From Exiguobacterium undae DSM 14481 (lineage in GTDB: Bacteria > Bacillota > Bacilli > Exiguobacteriales > Exiguobacteriaceae), in assembly GCF_000620805.1 (NCBI RefSeq), contig NZ_KK211187.1, positions 1,273,957 through 1,337,956 of the forward strand: a DNA stretch of 64,000 nucleotides. Direction: 5' to 3'. The notes under the pieces are model-generated. The model did no database searches and was not told the origin of the DNA. It saw only the letters and a list, made by a program, of their open reading frames with translations. Numbering within the stretch: position 1 is the first letter of the stretch; every line of letters starts with the position of its first letter. The translations under genes and the position numbers were made by a program. Shown here in pieces: positions 9,666 to 19,162 of the stretch.

Positions 9666-10216
9666 GTGATCAAAAATCATCAAAACAATGGATTCTGCCG
9701 TTATTGATCATTCCGTTATTATTGCTCTTATTTACAGCTTATCTGGTCTTAAATTATGCAAACGGTCGTCCGATTTTTTCAATGCCTTTTTCTTCTGAGG
9801 AAACGACCACACAATCGTCAACGTCGAGTCAACAAGCCGATCTTGAAAAACGCTTGAAGTTGGCGAACGCAGAAATTAAGAAATTACGTGTTCAAGCTAC
9901 GGAACAAGCGGACGTCCTTCAAGCCAAAGAACAGGAAGTCGTCCGGTTAATCGCAGAGCGGGATCGGTTGAAAAAAACACCTGTTACACCCGCTGCAACA
10001 AGCGAAGACACGGACAAGAAAAAAAAGGCGGCAAATGTGACGGATGTTTACGCAGAAATGCCTGCAAAAGAAGCAGCTAACATTTTAAATGAATTGAGCC
10101 CAACGGAAGTTGTGCCAATCATCCAAGACATTGACGCTGAACAACAAGCCGCGATCATGGCAAAGATGGATCCTAAAAAAGCAGCCACGTTGACGCAATT
10201 GTTGGCAGTCGAATGA
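9662..10216 (+). CDS. ylxF: YlxF-like (MotE/MgtE-N domain) membrane protein
   Basis: Membrane-anchored protein with one N-terminal transmembrane segment (about residues 9-31) and a coiled-coil middle. The C-terminal domain (PAKEAANILNELSPTEVVPI, then QQAAIMAKMDPKKAATL) resembles the MgtE N-terminal helical repeat found in MotE proteins. Its position between fliJ and fliK is that of B. subtilis ylxF. A stator or export-gate role is known only for relatives and is inference here. Confidence 0.8.
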   Translation: MSDQKSSKQWILPLLIIPLLLLLFTAYLVLNYANGRPIFSMPFSSEETTTQSSTSSQQADLEKRLKLANAEIKKLRVQATEQADVLQAKEQEVVRLIAERDRLKKTPVTPAATSEDTDKKKKAANVTDVYAEMPAKEAANILNELSPTEVVPIIQDIDAEQQAAIMAKMDPKKAATLTQLLAVE

Positions 10217-10232
10217 GAGGTGAATCGAAACG

Positions 10233-11390
10233 ATGAATTTGATGGAACTGCAACAGGTACAGACAGCGAAACCGATTACGAAGTTGAACGGAAAGGACAT
10301 TCCGGCGACGGGCGTCGGAAACTTTGCATCGTTACTGCAGTATTTTGCGCAGACGGCGACAGCGGGATCGGAAAACGTGTCACAGGAACAAAACACAACG
10401 CCAGTAGAATCGAATGAAGCAGAAGTGGAACAACTTGTGCTTCAGTTGGCGAAGCAGCCCGAACAGGTCTTGCAATTATTGGACCAACCTGTCCTTGAAG
10501 AATTGAAACAAGATCCGAAAAAGGCGATGGAATTGATTCAGTTCATTAAAACGATGCAAGAGGGGCAAGGCGAGCAAGCACTGGATCTGTTGCAACAGGT
10601 ATCACCTCCGGTCCAGCAAGCGATTGTAGCCGCCATCTCGTCGATTGTTGGTGCAATCAAAGAGAACACCTCCCCTAAAGAGGTGACTGGAAATCCGGTA
10701 ATCCGAGCGAATGTGGATCCAAAAGCAGTGGTTCCTTTCAACACACTCCCGGCGGTGAATCCGACAGGAATCGCTAAAGCCGGACAGAAGTCAGCCGATT
10801 CACCGATTCTGAATCGTCCCGTTTCGGCAGAGTTAATGGGCAATACAGTCAAGACTTGGATTGAGGGAAAAAAAGGACTTGAACCAATGAAAGTAGTGGC
10901 TGATCCGGAAGGAAAAGAACAACCCGTCGCGTTAACCGGATTAAAAATCGACCGGATGACGTTAGCGGCGCCGACACTCACACGTAATCTGATCCCGAAC
11001 TCGAGTGTCGATGAACAATTGGCCAACCGAATCGAAGCGGCTCTCAAACAAGCCCCCTTCTTAAAAGGCGCTGATGGCTCGACCCGGATGTCGATTCGTC
11101 TGTATCCCGAGCAGTTGGGTGAAGTCGTCGTTCAGCTGGATCGTAAAGAAGGAATGTTGACGGTCAAGCTATTTGCAGCAACAGAACAAGCCAAGCAACT
11201 GATGGATCAACAGCTTGGAAAACTGCATACGTCCTTGCAAGCACAAGCACCACTCGTCAAAGTCGAAACGGGACTGCTTGCTTCGACCGTAAAGGAGTTT
11301 GAACAAGGATTACCGCAGGAACGCCGAGAACGGCAACAAGAAGAACCTGTACCTTACGAGGAAGAACCAGAGGAGGATGAAGATGACTGA
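10233..11390 (+). CDS. fliK: Flagellar hook-length control protein FliK
   Basis: Secreted molecular ruler that stops hook growth and switches export specificity. A poorly conserved, Gln-rich N-terminal half is followed by the conserved Flg_hook C-terminal domain (about residues 285-365; [20 protein letters not shown] and a second part [12 protein letters not shown]). The tail is strikingly acidic (about 15 residues of mostly Glu/Asp). It overlaps flgD by 8 bases, and the flgD ribosome-binding site lies inside the sequence coding for this acidic tail. Confidence 0.9.
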   Translation: MNLMELQQVQTAKPITKLNGKDIPATGVGNFASLLQYFAQTATAGSENVSQEQNTTPVESNEAEVEQLVLQLAKQPEQVLQLLDQPVLEELKQDPKKAMELIQFIKTMQEGQGEQALDLLQQVSPPVQQAIVAAISSIVGAIKENTSPKEVTGNPVIRANVDPKAVVPFNTLPAVNPTGIAKAGQKSADSPILNRPVSAELMGNTVKTWIEGKKGLEPMKVVADPEGKEQPVALTGLKIDRMTLAAPTLTRNLIPNSSVDEQLANRIEAALKQAPFLKGADGSTRMSIRLYPEQLGEVVVQLDRKEGMLTVKLFAATEQAKQLMDQQLGKLHTSLQAQAPLVKVETGLLASTVKEFEQGLPQERRERQQEEPVPYEEEPEEDEDD

Positions 11391-11853
11391 TTCCATCAAA
11401 AATGAGGCATCGTCTTACCAGTTACCGGAGAAAACAAAAGTACCATCCAGTAATTCGATGGACAAAGACATGTTCATGAAAATCCTGATTGCCCAGTTAT
11501 CGAATCAGGATCCGACCGCCCCGATGGAAGATAAAGAGTTCATCTCCCAAATGGCGCAGTTTTCTTCACTCGAACAGATGCAATCGATCGGCAAAGGGAT
11601 TGAAACAATGATGCTCAATCAACATGCGGGTGCCTTGATGACGTACAGTAACCTGATCGGAAAATCCGTCAGTTACGAAAGTGAGACCGTCACAAAAGAT
11701 GCCTCTGGAGCAGATACGACGTCGACCGTTAAAGAAACAGCGAGCGTTTTAAGTGTCAAACGCGACGGAGTCGACATCATCGCCGAGTTATCGAACGGAA
11801 AAAGCGTCAGTGTCTACGACCTGACTGAGATCAAAACAAAGGAGGAAAAATAA
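11383..11853 (+). CDS. flgD: Flagellar hook-cap/assembly protein FlgD
   Basis: Scaffold for hook polymerisation. The conserved N-terminal region [40 protein letters not shown] is diagnostic. ATG 11383 is 6 bases after AGAGGAGG (11369-11376), and ATG 11377 would sit directly on that site. This gives a 156-residue protein, in the Bacillus size range and without the large insertions of enteric FlgD. It abuts flgE, whose ATG overlaps its stop codon by one base. Confidence 0.94.
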   Translation: MTDSIKNEASSYQLPEKTKVPSSNSMDKDMFMKILIAQLSNQDPTAPMEDKEFISQMAQFSSLEQMQSIGKGIETMMLNQHAGALMTYSNLIGKSVSYESETVTKDASGADTTSTVKETASVLSVKRDGVDIIAELSNGKSVSVYDLTEIKTKEEK

Positions 11854-12689
11854 TGTTACGTTCAATGTATTCAGGAATCAGTGGGTTAAAGAACTTCCAA
11901 ACGAAGTTAGACGTGGTCGGGAATAACATCGCCAACGTCAATACGTTTGGGTATAAAAAAGGCCGTGTCACGTTTAAGGATCTTGTCAGTCAATCCGTCG
12001 GTTCTGCATCAGGTAACGGTGGTGGAGTCGGTGGGGCAAACCCGAAACAGGTCGGACTCGGGGCATCGATGTCGACGGTTGACAGTGTCTCGAATCAAGG
12101 GGCGTTACAAAATACAGGTCGTACACTGGATATCGCCATTTCGGGCGAAGGTTTTTTCCAGATTCAAACGGCTGACGGTGTTCGTTATGCACGGTCTGGT
12201 AACTTCTATACTGATCTTGACGGGAATTTAGTAACCGGAGACGGGAACTACGTCATTGGATCGAACAACGCTGGTCCTTTAGGAACACCAACAATTCCGT
12301 TAGGTGGTGACTACAAAACAATCCAAATTCCGGCTAATGCGCAAAATCTGGCAATTGCAAAAGATGGTCTCGTCACTTATGTTGACCCGGCAGGCACGCT
12401 TCAGCAAGCAGGCTATATCTCGTTAGCAAACTTCCCGAACCCGGGTGGTCTTGAGAAGTCAGGGTCGAACTTATACGCGATTTCACAAAACTCTGGTTTA
12501 CCGACATCGGCGACACCAAGCACAAATGGTCTGGGACAATTGACATCCGGAACGCTCGAAATGTCGAACGTCGATTTATCGGAAGAATTCACGGAAATGA
12601 TCATTGCCCAACGTGGATTCCAAGCGAATACGCGAATCATCACGACGTCTGATCAAATTTTAGAAGAACTCGTCAATCTCAAACGATGA
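11853..12689 (+). CDS. flgE: Flagellar hook protein FlgE (FlgG-like short form)
   Basis: Hook or hook-basal-body protein of 278 residues. The N terminus [21 protein letters not shown]... NNIANVNTFGYKK and C terminus (FTEMIIAQRGFQANTRIITTSDQILEELVNLKR) are the paired helical elements of the FlgE/FlgF/FlgG family. The DIAISGEGFFQI core is present. Position after flgD identifies it as the operon's hook protein. This short form is what Bacillus species use and is sometimes labelled flgG. Confidence 0.92.
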   Translation: MLRSMYSGISGLKNFQTKLDVVGNNIANVNTFGYKKGRVTFKDLVSQSVGSASGNGGGVGGANPKQVGLGASMSTVDSVSNQGALQNTGRTLDIAISGEGFFQIQTADGVRYARSGNFYTDLDGNLVTGDGNYVIGSNNAGPLGTPTIPLGGDYKTIQIPANAQNLAIAKDGLVTYVDPAGTLQQAGYISLANFPNPGGLEKSGSNLYAISQNSGLPTSATPSTNGLGQLTSGTLEMSNVDLSEEFTEMIIAQRGFQANTRIITTSDQILEELVNLKR

Positions 12690-12922
12690 TTACGCTGACG
12701 ACATTACGTGAAGCGCCGCTTGTCTTAAATGCAATCTTGATTGAAGCGGTTCGGTCAACACCCGATACAACGATCCAACTGGTCGGGGGACAGACTTATG
12801 TCGTAAAGGAATCGTTAGAAGAGGTAAAAGCAGCGACAATCGACTTTTACCGACAAGTCGGTTTAACGGGCTTGAACAGTGCTAGGAGGCTCGAAGATGG
12901 CAGAAGAAAAGAAGAAGAGTAA
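12686..12922 (+). CDS. flbD: FlbD/SwrD family flagellar protein
   Basis: Small protein (78 residues) with the FlbD pattern MITLTTL... LVLNAILIEAVRSTPDTTIQLVGG, followed by YVVKESLEEV. In B. subtilis the positional equivalent (ylzI/swrD) raises motor power and supports swarming. It overlaps flgE by 4 bases and extends 26 bases into fliL, so the three are likely translationally coupled. Confidence 0.88.
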   Translation: MITLTTLREAPLVLNAILIEAVRSTPDTTIQLVGGQTYVVKESLEEVKAATIDFYRQVGLTGLNSARRLEDGRRKEEE

Positions 12923-13346
12923 ATTAAAATTACCACTCATCATGATCATCGTCGCAATCATGATGGTCGGTGCCGGGTATATGCTTTCGAAATATTTGTT
13001 AACGAGTGATGCGACGGAAGCAAAAGTAGAACAACCGACCGGTGCCGAACTTGAGGAACGAAGTTTTCAAACCGATGACTTGACGACGAACATCGCAGAC
13101 GAGCGGTTTTTAAATGTTCAGTTCACGATTGTCACGGATGATGCGGCGACGCGGGAAGAATTAGAGTTACGAAAATTCCAAATCAACAACATCATATTAG
13201 GGGACTTGGCTTCGATGAAAAAGCAAGATTTGGATTCAAAACAAGACATGGCGAAGCTGGAAGAAAAATTACGGGGGCAATTTAAAAAGCTTCTGCAAGA
13301 AGGCGATGTTCAACGTGTCTACACGACGAAAAAAATCATCCAGTGA
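12897..13346 (+). CDS. fliL: Flagellar basal-body-associated protein FliL
   Basis: Single-pass membrane protein that surrounds or stabilises the stator. The 149-residue protein has a Lys-rich N-terminal cytoplasmic tip (AEEKKKSKLKL), a transmembrane helix (about residues 13-33, PLIMIIVAIMMVGAGYMLSK) and the extracytoplasmic FliL domain with DLTTNIADERFLNVQFTIV. ATG 12897 follows AGGAGG with 7-base spacing. An upstream in-frame TTG (12879) is less likely. Confidence 0.94.
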   Translation: MAEEKKKSKLKLPLIMIIVAIMMVGAGYMLSKYLLTSDATEAKVEQPTGAELEERSFQTDDLTTNIADERFLNVQFTIVTDDAATREELELRKFQINNIILGDLASMKKQDLDSKQDMAKLEEKLRGQFKKLLQEGDVQRVYTTKKIIQ

Positions 13347-13355
13347 GGTGGGCGC

Positions 13356-14339
13356 ATGAGCGAAGTATTATCACAACATGAAATTGACGCCCTGCTATCA
13401 GCCATTTCAAGCGGAGATATGGAAGTCGAGGAAATACGCAGTCAAGAAGAGGAACGACGGGTAAAAGTATATGACTTTAAACGGGCGTTACGATTCTCAA
13501 AAGATCAAATGCGTAACCTGACACGAATCCACGAGCAATTCGCTCGGGTTCTGACGACACATTTCTCAGCACAACTTCGGACGTACGTCCAGTTTACAGT
13601 CAACACAGTGGAACAACTGCCGTATGACGAATTCATCCATTCGATTCCGAACATGACGTTGATCAATCTCGTCAACCTCCATCCATTGGATGGACGGGTC
13701 ATCTTTGAAGTCAACCCGAACATCGCCTATGCGATGCTTGACCGTCTGCTTGGCGGTCCGGGTGAAGGGATGAACAAAATCGAGAATTTGACCGAAATCG
13801 AGACACGGATTTTAACACAACTGTTTAAGCGGGCCTTTGTCCAGTACGGTGCAGCATGGGAATCGATCGCGGAGATCGAAGCGGAATATGACGATTTAGA
13901 AATCAATCCGCAGTTTCTCCAACTCGTTTCGCCGAATGAGACGGTCATTCTTGTCTCGATCTATGTAACGGTCGGTGAGGTCAGCGGGACGCTGAACGTC
14001 TGTCTGCCGTTCGTGACACTCGAACCGATCATCCCGAAACTGTCCAGCCACTTTTGGATGCAACAAGAAAAACGAAAGTCAGCCGATAACCAAGAGTCGG
14101 AACATATGCAAACACAGTTGATGGGATCAATCGTCGATTTGAAAGCAGTGCTCGGCCAGACGGAACTTTCGTTTGGAGAATTGTTACACCTCGAGGTAGG
14201 CGACTGCCTGTCCCTGCAGACACGTACATCCGATCCGGTTGAATTGTTCGTCGATGATCGGAAAATGTTCAAAGCGCGACCTGGTCTGAATGGGAAGCAT
14301 CTCGCTTTACAAGTCTTACAACGAATTGAGGAGGAATAA
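13356..14339 (+). CDS. fliM: Flagellar motor switch protein FliM
   Basis: C-ring protein that receives phospho-CheY and transmits the switching signal to FliG. The N-terminal CheY-binding peptide contains LSQHEIDALLSAI, and the middle domain has the RFSKDQMRNLTRIHEQFAR region and GGPGEGMNKIENLTEIE. A C-terminal SpoA/surface-presentation domain completes the 327-residue protein. It precedes fliY, whose N-terminal peptide is nearly the same. Confidence 0.97.
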   Translation: MSEVLSQHEIDALLSAISSGDMEVEEIRSQEEERRVKVYDFKRALRFSKDQMRNLTRIHEQFARVLTTHFSAQLRTYVQFTVNTVEQLPYDEFIHSIPNMTLINLVNLHPLDGRVIFEVNPNIAYAMLDRLLGGPGEGMNKIENLTEIETRILTQLFKRAFVQYGAAWESIAEIEAEYDDLEINPQFLQLVSPNETVILVSIYVTVGEVSGTLNVCLPFVTLEPIIPKLSSHFWMQQEKRKSADNQESEHMQTQLMGSIVDLKAVLGQTELSFGELLHLEVGDCLSLQTRTSDPVELFVDDRKMFKARPGLNGKHLALQVLQRIEEE

Positions 14340-14340
14340 C

Positions 14341-15471
14341 ATGAGCGATATGCTTTCGCAAGATGAAATCGATGCGTTATTACGCGGGACCCCATCAGCT
14401 GACGAACCAACTGACACAAGTTCGTCAGATGAATTAAATCAACTGGATGACATGGAAATTGATGCACTCGGCGAAGTCGGGAATATCTCGCTTGGCAATT
14501 CGGCGACCGCTTTGTCCGCCTTATTGAATCAAAAAGTTGAAATCACAACACCGCATGTCCGGATGATTACGATGGAAGAGTTGCGGAGTCGGTATCCGAT
14601 TCCACACGTCGCCCTTCGTGTCGGCTATACGGAAGGTTTTAAAGGCGAAAATGTCTTGATTTTAACGCAACGGGATGCTTCCGTCATTGCGAATTTGATG
14701 ATGGGGGGAGACGGTGTCGTCGACGAAAGTTTGGAGATGGAGCCGATTGCGTTATCCGCCGTTCAGGAAGCGATGAACCAAATGATGGGTGCGGCAGCGA
14801 CTTCGATGTCGACCGTCTTCTCGATGCGGATCGATATTTCGCCACCTGCGGTTGAGATCTTTGACTTCTCGCAAGAAAAAAGTATCGTTGACAGCTTCTC
14901 GTTATGGGAGAGTATGGTCATCATTGAGTTTGATTTAAAAATCGGGACACTGATTGATTCCAAAATCGTACAGTTGGCACCTCTTGAATTTTCCAAACAA
15001 TTGATTCAGAAATTATTCAGTGCCAGTACGACAACAACCGAGCCGGCTCCAGCGGCTCCAATCAGTAGACCTGAGCCGGTCCAAGAACAGCCGGCTGCGT
15101 CCCAAGCGGCACCGGAACCACGGTATGAAGCGCCACCGGAACCGAAAAAAGAGCCGGTCGGTGTCAGTCCCGTTCAATTCGGTCAGTTTTCCGATGTGCA
15201 ACAAGAAGGTCCTCCGGGAAATATCGGGATGCTGTACGATGTCCCGTTGAATGTCACCGTTGAGCTTGGACGGACACGCCGCTCAGTCCGGGATATTTTG
15301 GAACTGACGCAAGGTTCAATCATTGAACTCGATAAATTAGCAGGTGAACCGGTTGATGTATTCGTAAACAATACATTGATTGCAACAGGTGAAGTCGTCG
15401 TCATCGAAGAAAACTTCGGTGTACGGATTACAGAGATCGTTAATACAAAAGAACGTCTGCGGATGTTCTAA
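14341..15471 (+). CDS. fliY: Flagellar switch phosphatase FliY (CheC-like/FliN fusion)
   Basis: C-ring component that combines CheY-P phosphatase activity with a FliN-type switch domain. In order: N-terminal EIDALLRG CheY-binding-like peptide, CheC-like phosphatase modules (EVGNISLGNSATALSALL near residue 45 and AVQEAMNQMMGAAATSM near 140), a Pro/Glu-rich linker (about residues 230-285), then a FliN domain (LNVTVELGRTRRSVRDILEL ... VNTKERLRMF). The start ATG follows GAGGAGG. Together with CheC this gives two predicted CheY-P phosphatases. Confidence 0.95.
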   Translation: MSDMLSQDEIDALLRGTPSADEPTDTSSSDELNQLDDMEIDALGEVGNISLGNSATALSALLNQKVEITTPHVRMITMEELRSRYPIPHVALRVGYTEGFKGENVLILTQRDASVIANLMMGGDGVVDESLEMEPIALSAVQEAMNQMMGAAATSMSTVFSMRIDISPPAVEIFDFSQEKSIVDSFSLWESMVIIEFDLKIGTLIDSKIVQLAPLEFSKQLIQKLFSASTTTTEPAPAAPISRPEPVQEQPAASQAAPEPRYEAPPEPKKEPVGVSPVQFGQFSDVQQEGPPGNIGMLYDVPLNVTVELGRTRRSVRDILELTQGSIIELDKLAGEPVDVFVNNTLIATGEVVVIEENFGVRITEIVNTKERLRMF

Positions 15472-15483
15472 GGAGGAAATAGG

Positions 15484-15849
15484 ATGAGTGCAAAAGTTTT
15501 GATCGTAGATGACGCAGCTTTCATGCGAATGATGATTAAGGAAATTTTATCGAAAAATGGATACGACGTCGTGGGGGAAGCGGAAAACGGTCGTGAGGCT
15601 GTTTCGAAATACAAAGAGTTATCTCCGGATCTCGTTACACTGGATATCACAATGCCTGAAATGGACGGAATTTCTGCTTTGAAAGAAATTAAAGCCTTTA
15701 ACCCGGCTGCGAAAGTCATTATGTGTTCTGCGATGGGACAACAATCGATGGTTATTGACGCGATTCAAGCAGGGGCAAAAGATTTCATCGTCAAACCGTT
15801 CCAAGCGGATCGGGTACTCGAAGCCGTTTCGAAAACTGTTTCGTCATGA
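15484..15849 (+). CDS. cheY: Chemotaxis response regulator CheY
   Basis: Single-domain receiver (121 residues) phosphorylated by CheA; binds FliM/FliY to control rotation. The acidic pocket is Asp9-Asp10, the phosphoacceptor is Asp54 (VTLDITMPEMDG), and the conserved Thr/Ser and Lys positions are met by MCSAMG and IVKPF. An AAGGAGG site overlaps the fliY stop. It overlaps fliO by 4 bases, as is usual for this block. Confidence 0.97.
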   Translation: MSAKVLIVDDAAFMRMMIKEILSKNGYDVVGEAENGREAVSKYKELSPDLVTLDITMPEMDGISALKEIKAFNPAAKVIMCSAMGQQSMVIDAIQAGAKDFIVKPFQADRVLEAVSKTVSS

Positions 15850-16343
15850 GAAGATTGGCCTGTTTGACCTGTCTTCTCCTGTTATTGCTGACGAACCATG
15901 CGGGTGCGGAAACAGTAGAAGAGAATTTGAATCCATCTAAGAATAACGAACCTACAACACAACAGGTCGACGGGTCATCGACGGTGGTCACGGTCGTAAA
16001 AGTCGTCGTGGCCCTCGTAGTCTTAATTGGCGGGTTTTTACTTGCCGTCCGTTTCATCAATGAACGGACAAAAGGAGTCCGTCATTCGAGCCGTCTTTCG
16101 CATCTCGGAGGTGTGCCGCTCGGTAAAGATCGATCCGTTCAGCTTGTCAAGGTTCACGGGAAGATCTATGTGGTCGGTGTCGGTCAGAATGTTGAATTGC
16201 TTGATACGATTGAAGACGATGAGGAGTGGACATCGTCTGCGGATCTTCCGGACAGTCAACACCCGTCGTCGTCTGCCTCTCCCTTTCTGGAATCGTTTAA
16301 GCAACAGCTGGAGCAGTTCCAGAAGAATCGAGGACAGTCATGA
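15846..16343 (+). CDS. fliO: Flagellar export protein FliO/FliZ
   Basis: Membrane protein that helps assemble the FliP-FliQ-FliR export gate. A cleavable-looking signal peptide (CLLLLLLTNHAGA) is followed by a short extracytoplasmic stretch, a transmembrane helix (VVTVVKVVVALVVLIGGFLL) and the cytoplasmic FliO domain with HLGGVPLGKDRSVQLVKVHG, characteristic of FliO. B. subtilis calls the equivalent FliZ. It starts within the cheY stop and overlaps fliP by 4 bases. Confidence 0.9.
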   Translation: MRRLACLTCLLLLLLTNHAGAETVEENLNPSKNNEPTTQQVDGSSTVVTVVKVVVALVVLIGGFLLAVRFINERTKGVRHSSRLSHLGGVPLGKDRSVQLVKVHGKIYVVGVGQNVELLDTIEDDEEWTSSADLPDSQHPSSSASPFLESFKQQLEQFQKNRGQS

Positions 16344-17008
16344 CGACGATTGAAAATCTGATTTCGCTCGATACACCGTCGGATACAGCGACGTCCATCA
16401 AACTGTTAGTCTTACTTACATTGTTATCGCTTGCTCCCTCTTTGTTGATTTTAATGACCTGTTTCACCCGAGTCATCGTTGTCTTGTCCTTTGTCCGTTC
16501 GGCACTCGGGACGCAACAGACACCTCCCAACCAACTGCTGGTTGGACTGGCATTGTTTATCACGTTGTTCGTCATGGCACCCGTTTTGACGGAACTGAAC
16601 ACGACGGCACTACAACCGTATATGGATGACAAAATCAGTCAGGACGAAGCCTTTGAAGAGGCCGGCGGGACGATGAAACGTTTTATGTCGCAGTACACAC
16701 GAACCAATGATTTGGAATTATTTTTGAAATACGGCAATTATGAGAAACCGGAAAAGGTCGAAGATATTCCGCTCGTCGCGTTGGTACCAGCCTATGCGAT
16801 CAGTGAATTGAAGACGGCTTTCCAAATCGGCTTTATGATCTTCATTCCGTTTTTAGTCATCGACATGGTCGTTTCGAGTGTCTTGATGTCAATGGGGATG
16901 ATGATGCTGCCGCCTGTCATGATTGCCTTACCATTTAAATTATTACTGTTCATTTTAGTAGATGGTTGGCATTTGATTGTCGAGTCTCTGCTGGTCAGCA
17001 TGCGATAG
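16340..17008 (+). CDS. fliP: Flagellar export gate protein FliP
   Basis: Core subunit of the type III export channel. The 222-residue protein shows FliP signatures: SLAPSLLILMTCFTRVIVVLSFVR, ALGTQQTPPNQLLVGLALFIT, VPAYAISELKTAFQIGF and the C-terminal PFKLLLFILVDGW. It has four strongly hydrophobic segments. It is followed by fliQ after 10 bp. Confidence 0.97.
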   Translation: MTTIENLISLDTPSDTATSIKLLVLLTLLSLAPSLLILMTCFTRVIVVLSFVRSALGTQQTPPNQLLVGLALFITLFVMAPVLTELNTTALQPYMDDKISQDEAFEEAGGTMKRFMSQYTRTNDLELFLKYGNYEKPEKVEDIPLVALVPAYAISELKTAFQIGFMIFIPFLVIDMVVSSVLMSMGMMMLPPVMIALPFKLLLFILVDGWHLIVESLLVSMR

Positions 17009-17018
17009 GGGGGACGAC

Positions 17019-17291
17019 ATGACGCAGGAAATGATTATTCAGTTGGCAAGTTCAGCGGTTTGGACGTTGCTTAAGGTGTCGGCACCGCTCTTGCTCGTCT
17101 CACTCGTCGTGGGTCTTCTCGTCAGTATTCTACAAGCGACGACTCAAATTCAAGAACAGACGTTATCGTTTGTCCCAAAAATCGTTGCCGTCTTCTTGGC
17201 GCTTGTCTTTTTTGGGCCGTGGATCATGGAAGAGTTAAAAACGTTTACGATTGAAATTTTCAAACAGATTGCCGAGGTTTCACGAAAATGA
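17019..17291 (+). CDS. fliQ: Flagellar export gate protein FliQ
   Basis: Two-helix membrane subunit of the export gate (90 residues). It includes VSLVVGLLVSILQATTQIQEQTLSFVPKI, the strongly conserved FliQ motif. ATG 17019 follows AGGGGGG. It overlaps fliR by 4 bases. Confidence 0.97.
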   Translation: MTQEMIIQLASSAVWTLLKVSAPLLLVSLVVGLLVSILQATTQIQEQTLSFVPKIVAVFLALVFFGPWIMEELKTFTIEIFKQIAEVSRK

Positions 17292-18055
17292 CGTTATTGT
17301 CCTTTGTGAGTGTGTTTTTACTCGTTTTTGGTCGACTCGTCGGTTTTCTTGTCGCAGCCCCATTGTTTTCATCCAAACAGTTACCGGCTCAGCATAAATT
17401 GGCGATTGCCGCCGGACTCGCTTATTTTGCGAGTTATGCGGTCAAGACGAATGTCCAAGTGGATGACATCGATTTCTTTTTCCGGATGGGCACAGAAGTC
17501 ATCATCGGACTGGCGCTCGGTTTACTCGCCAGTTTCTTGCTCTATGCACCACAAATTGCCGGATCCATCATTGATTTACAGATGGGTCTTGCGATGGCCT
17601 CGGCGTATGATCCGATGTTTGGAGGACAATCACCGATTATCGGTCGATTTTATTACATGATGACACTCCTCGTGCTGCTTGCGTCCGATATGCATTTGAT
17701 TTTACTGGACGGTGTTTATACGAGCTTTCAAATTTTTCCGCCTGGCAGTGCAATCCAGGTTTCCGGCGAAGCGGGGATGAGTTTAGTCGTCCGCATCATC
17801 GGTCTTGCGATGTTGACGGCTTTACAAATGGCCATGCCGTTAGTCGTCTCCTTGTTTCTGGTCGATTTGGCACTCGGATTTTTAGCCAAAACAGCTCCCC
17901 AGTTTAACATCTTTGCGATTGGTTTCTCCGTTAAACTACTGATGGGTTACGCCATTTTGTTTTTACTGGCCGGCGCGATGATTACCGGGATTTCTCGATT
18001 CATCCCGCTGTTACAAGAATTATTGTCGGACGCGATTCAATTACTGGGAGGTTGA
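17288..18055 (+). CDS. fliR: Flagellar export gate protein FliR
   Basis: Multi-pass membrane subunit (255 residues, about six hydrophobic segments) that completes the FliP5Q4R1 export gate. Recognisable FliR features are FGRLVGFLVAAPLFSSKQLP near the N terminus, GLLASFLLYAPQIAGSIIDLQMGLAMA in the middle and FLAKTAPQFNIFAIGFSVKLL near the end. One base separates its stop from the flhB start. Confidence 0.96.
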   Translation: MTLLSFVSVFLLVFGRLVGFLVAAPLFSSKQLPAQHKLAIAAGLAYFASYAVKTNVQVDDIDFFFRMGTEVIIGLALGLLASFLLYAPQIAGSIIDLQMGLAMASAYDPMFGGQSPIIGRFYYMMTLLVLLASDMHLILLDGVYTSFQIFPPGSAIQVSGEAGMSLVVRIIGLAMLTALQMAMPLVVSLFLVDLALGFLAKTAPQFNIFAIGFSVKLLMGYAILFLLAGAMITGISRFIPLLQELLSDAIQLLGG

Positions 18056-18056
18056 G

Positions 18057-19148
18057 ATGAAGACGTATAAATTAACTCTCGACCTTCAGTATTTTGCAGG
18101 CGAAAAGACAGAAAAAGCTTCCCCGCGAAAACGGGATGACTCTCGTAAAAAAGGTCAGGTAGCAAAATCAGCCGATTTGACGAGCAGTCTGATGTTATTT
18201 GCAATGTTTTTAGTGCTGTTTTTCTTTGGTCCGTTTTTAGGGAAACGATTCGTCATGGTGCTGGAAGATGGATTAAGTGCCCAAACGGTATTGGTCGCAG
18301 TCGAAGAGGGGCGGATCCAGGAAATCATGATTGAGATGTTGGTTCAGATGGCGATTCTTGTCGCACCATTCTTCTTGACCGCCGTCGTAATCGGAATTTT
18401 AGGAAATTTCGTGCAAATCGGTGCCCTGCTCAGTGCGGAATCAATTCAACCGAAATTGGATCGGATCAATCCGCTGCAAGGTGTAAAACGGATCGTCAGT
18501 ATGAAAGCATTCATTGAATTTTTAAAATCAGTTTTTAAACTCCTTGTCATTGGTGTGACCAGCGGAACCGTCTTATGGAACAACAAGGTCGAAATTTCAC
18601 GATTGACATCAGAACCGATTGGAGACGCCTTGGCAATTGTGGGTCACTTAACCTTTTTACTCGGTATATCGGTCAGTATTGCATTGATTGCACTGGCGAT
18701 TCTTGATTTTGCCTATCAAAAGTTCGATTTTGAAAAATCGATCCGGATGAGTAAACAAGATTTAAAAGACGAGCATAAAAATACAGAAGGTGATCCGCAG
18801 ATTAAAGGAAAAATCAAACAGCAACAACGTGAAATGGCAATGCGGCGGATGATGCAAGAAATACCGAATGCCGATGTTGTCATTACGAATCCGACCCATT
18901 ATGCGGTGGCGATTCAATATGATGACGGCAAACATGCAGCACCGATCGTCGTTGCCAAGGGAGTGGATGCTGTCGCATTCCGGATTCGGGAGAAGGCGAC
19001 AGCCGCTGAGATTCCCATTATTGAAAATAGACCGCTCGCACGAGCATTATTCGCAAAATCAGAAATAGGAATGGCAGTGGATGAATCATTTTATCAGGCA
19101 CTCGCTGAAACACTTGCCTTTGTCTATCAAATGAAACAAGCGAAATGA
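18057..19148 (+). CDS. flhB: Flagellar export switch protein FlhB
   Basis: Membrane protein whose autocleavage switches export from hook to filament substrates. The 363-residue protein opens with LDLQYFAGEKTEKASPRKRDDSRKKGQVAKS, then four membrane segments, then a cytoplasmic domain with the autocleavage motif Asn-Pro-Thr-His (ITNPTHYAVAIQYD, near residue 280). All key residues are present. It is followed by flhA. Confidence 0.97.
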   Translation: MKTYKLTLDLQYFAGEKTEKASPRKRDDSRKKGQVAKSADLTSSLMLFAMFLVLFFFGPFLGKRFVMVLEDGLSAQTVLVAVEEGRIQEIMIEMLVQMAILVAPFFLTAVVIGILGNFVQIGALLSAESIQPKLDRINPLQGVKRIVSMKAFIEFLKSVFKLLVIGVTSGTVLWNNKVEISRLTSEPIGDALAIVGHLTFLLGISVSIALIALAILDFAYQKFDFEKSIRMSKQDLKDEHKNTEGDPQIKGKIKQQQREMAMRRMMQEIPNADVVITNPTHYAVAIQYDDGKHAAPIVVAKGVDAVAFRIREKATAAEIPIIENRPLARALFAKSEIGMAVDESFYQALAETLAFVYQMKQAK

Positions 19149-19162
19149 AAGGATGAAGCATC

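Noticed and set aside
15001-15180. Repetitive Pro/Glu/Ala-rich segment inside fliY as a possible insertion
   Set aside because: This is the flexible linker normal for FliY between the CheC-like and FliN domains; the frame is intact.
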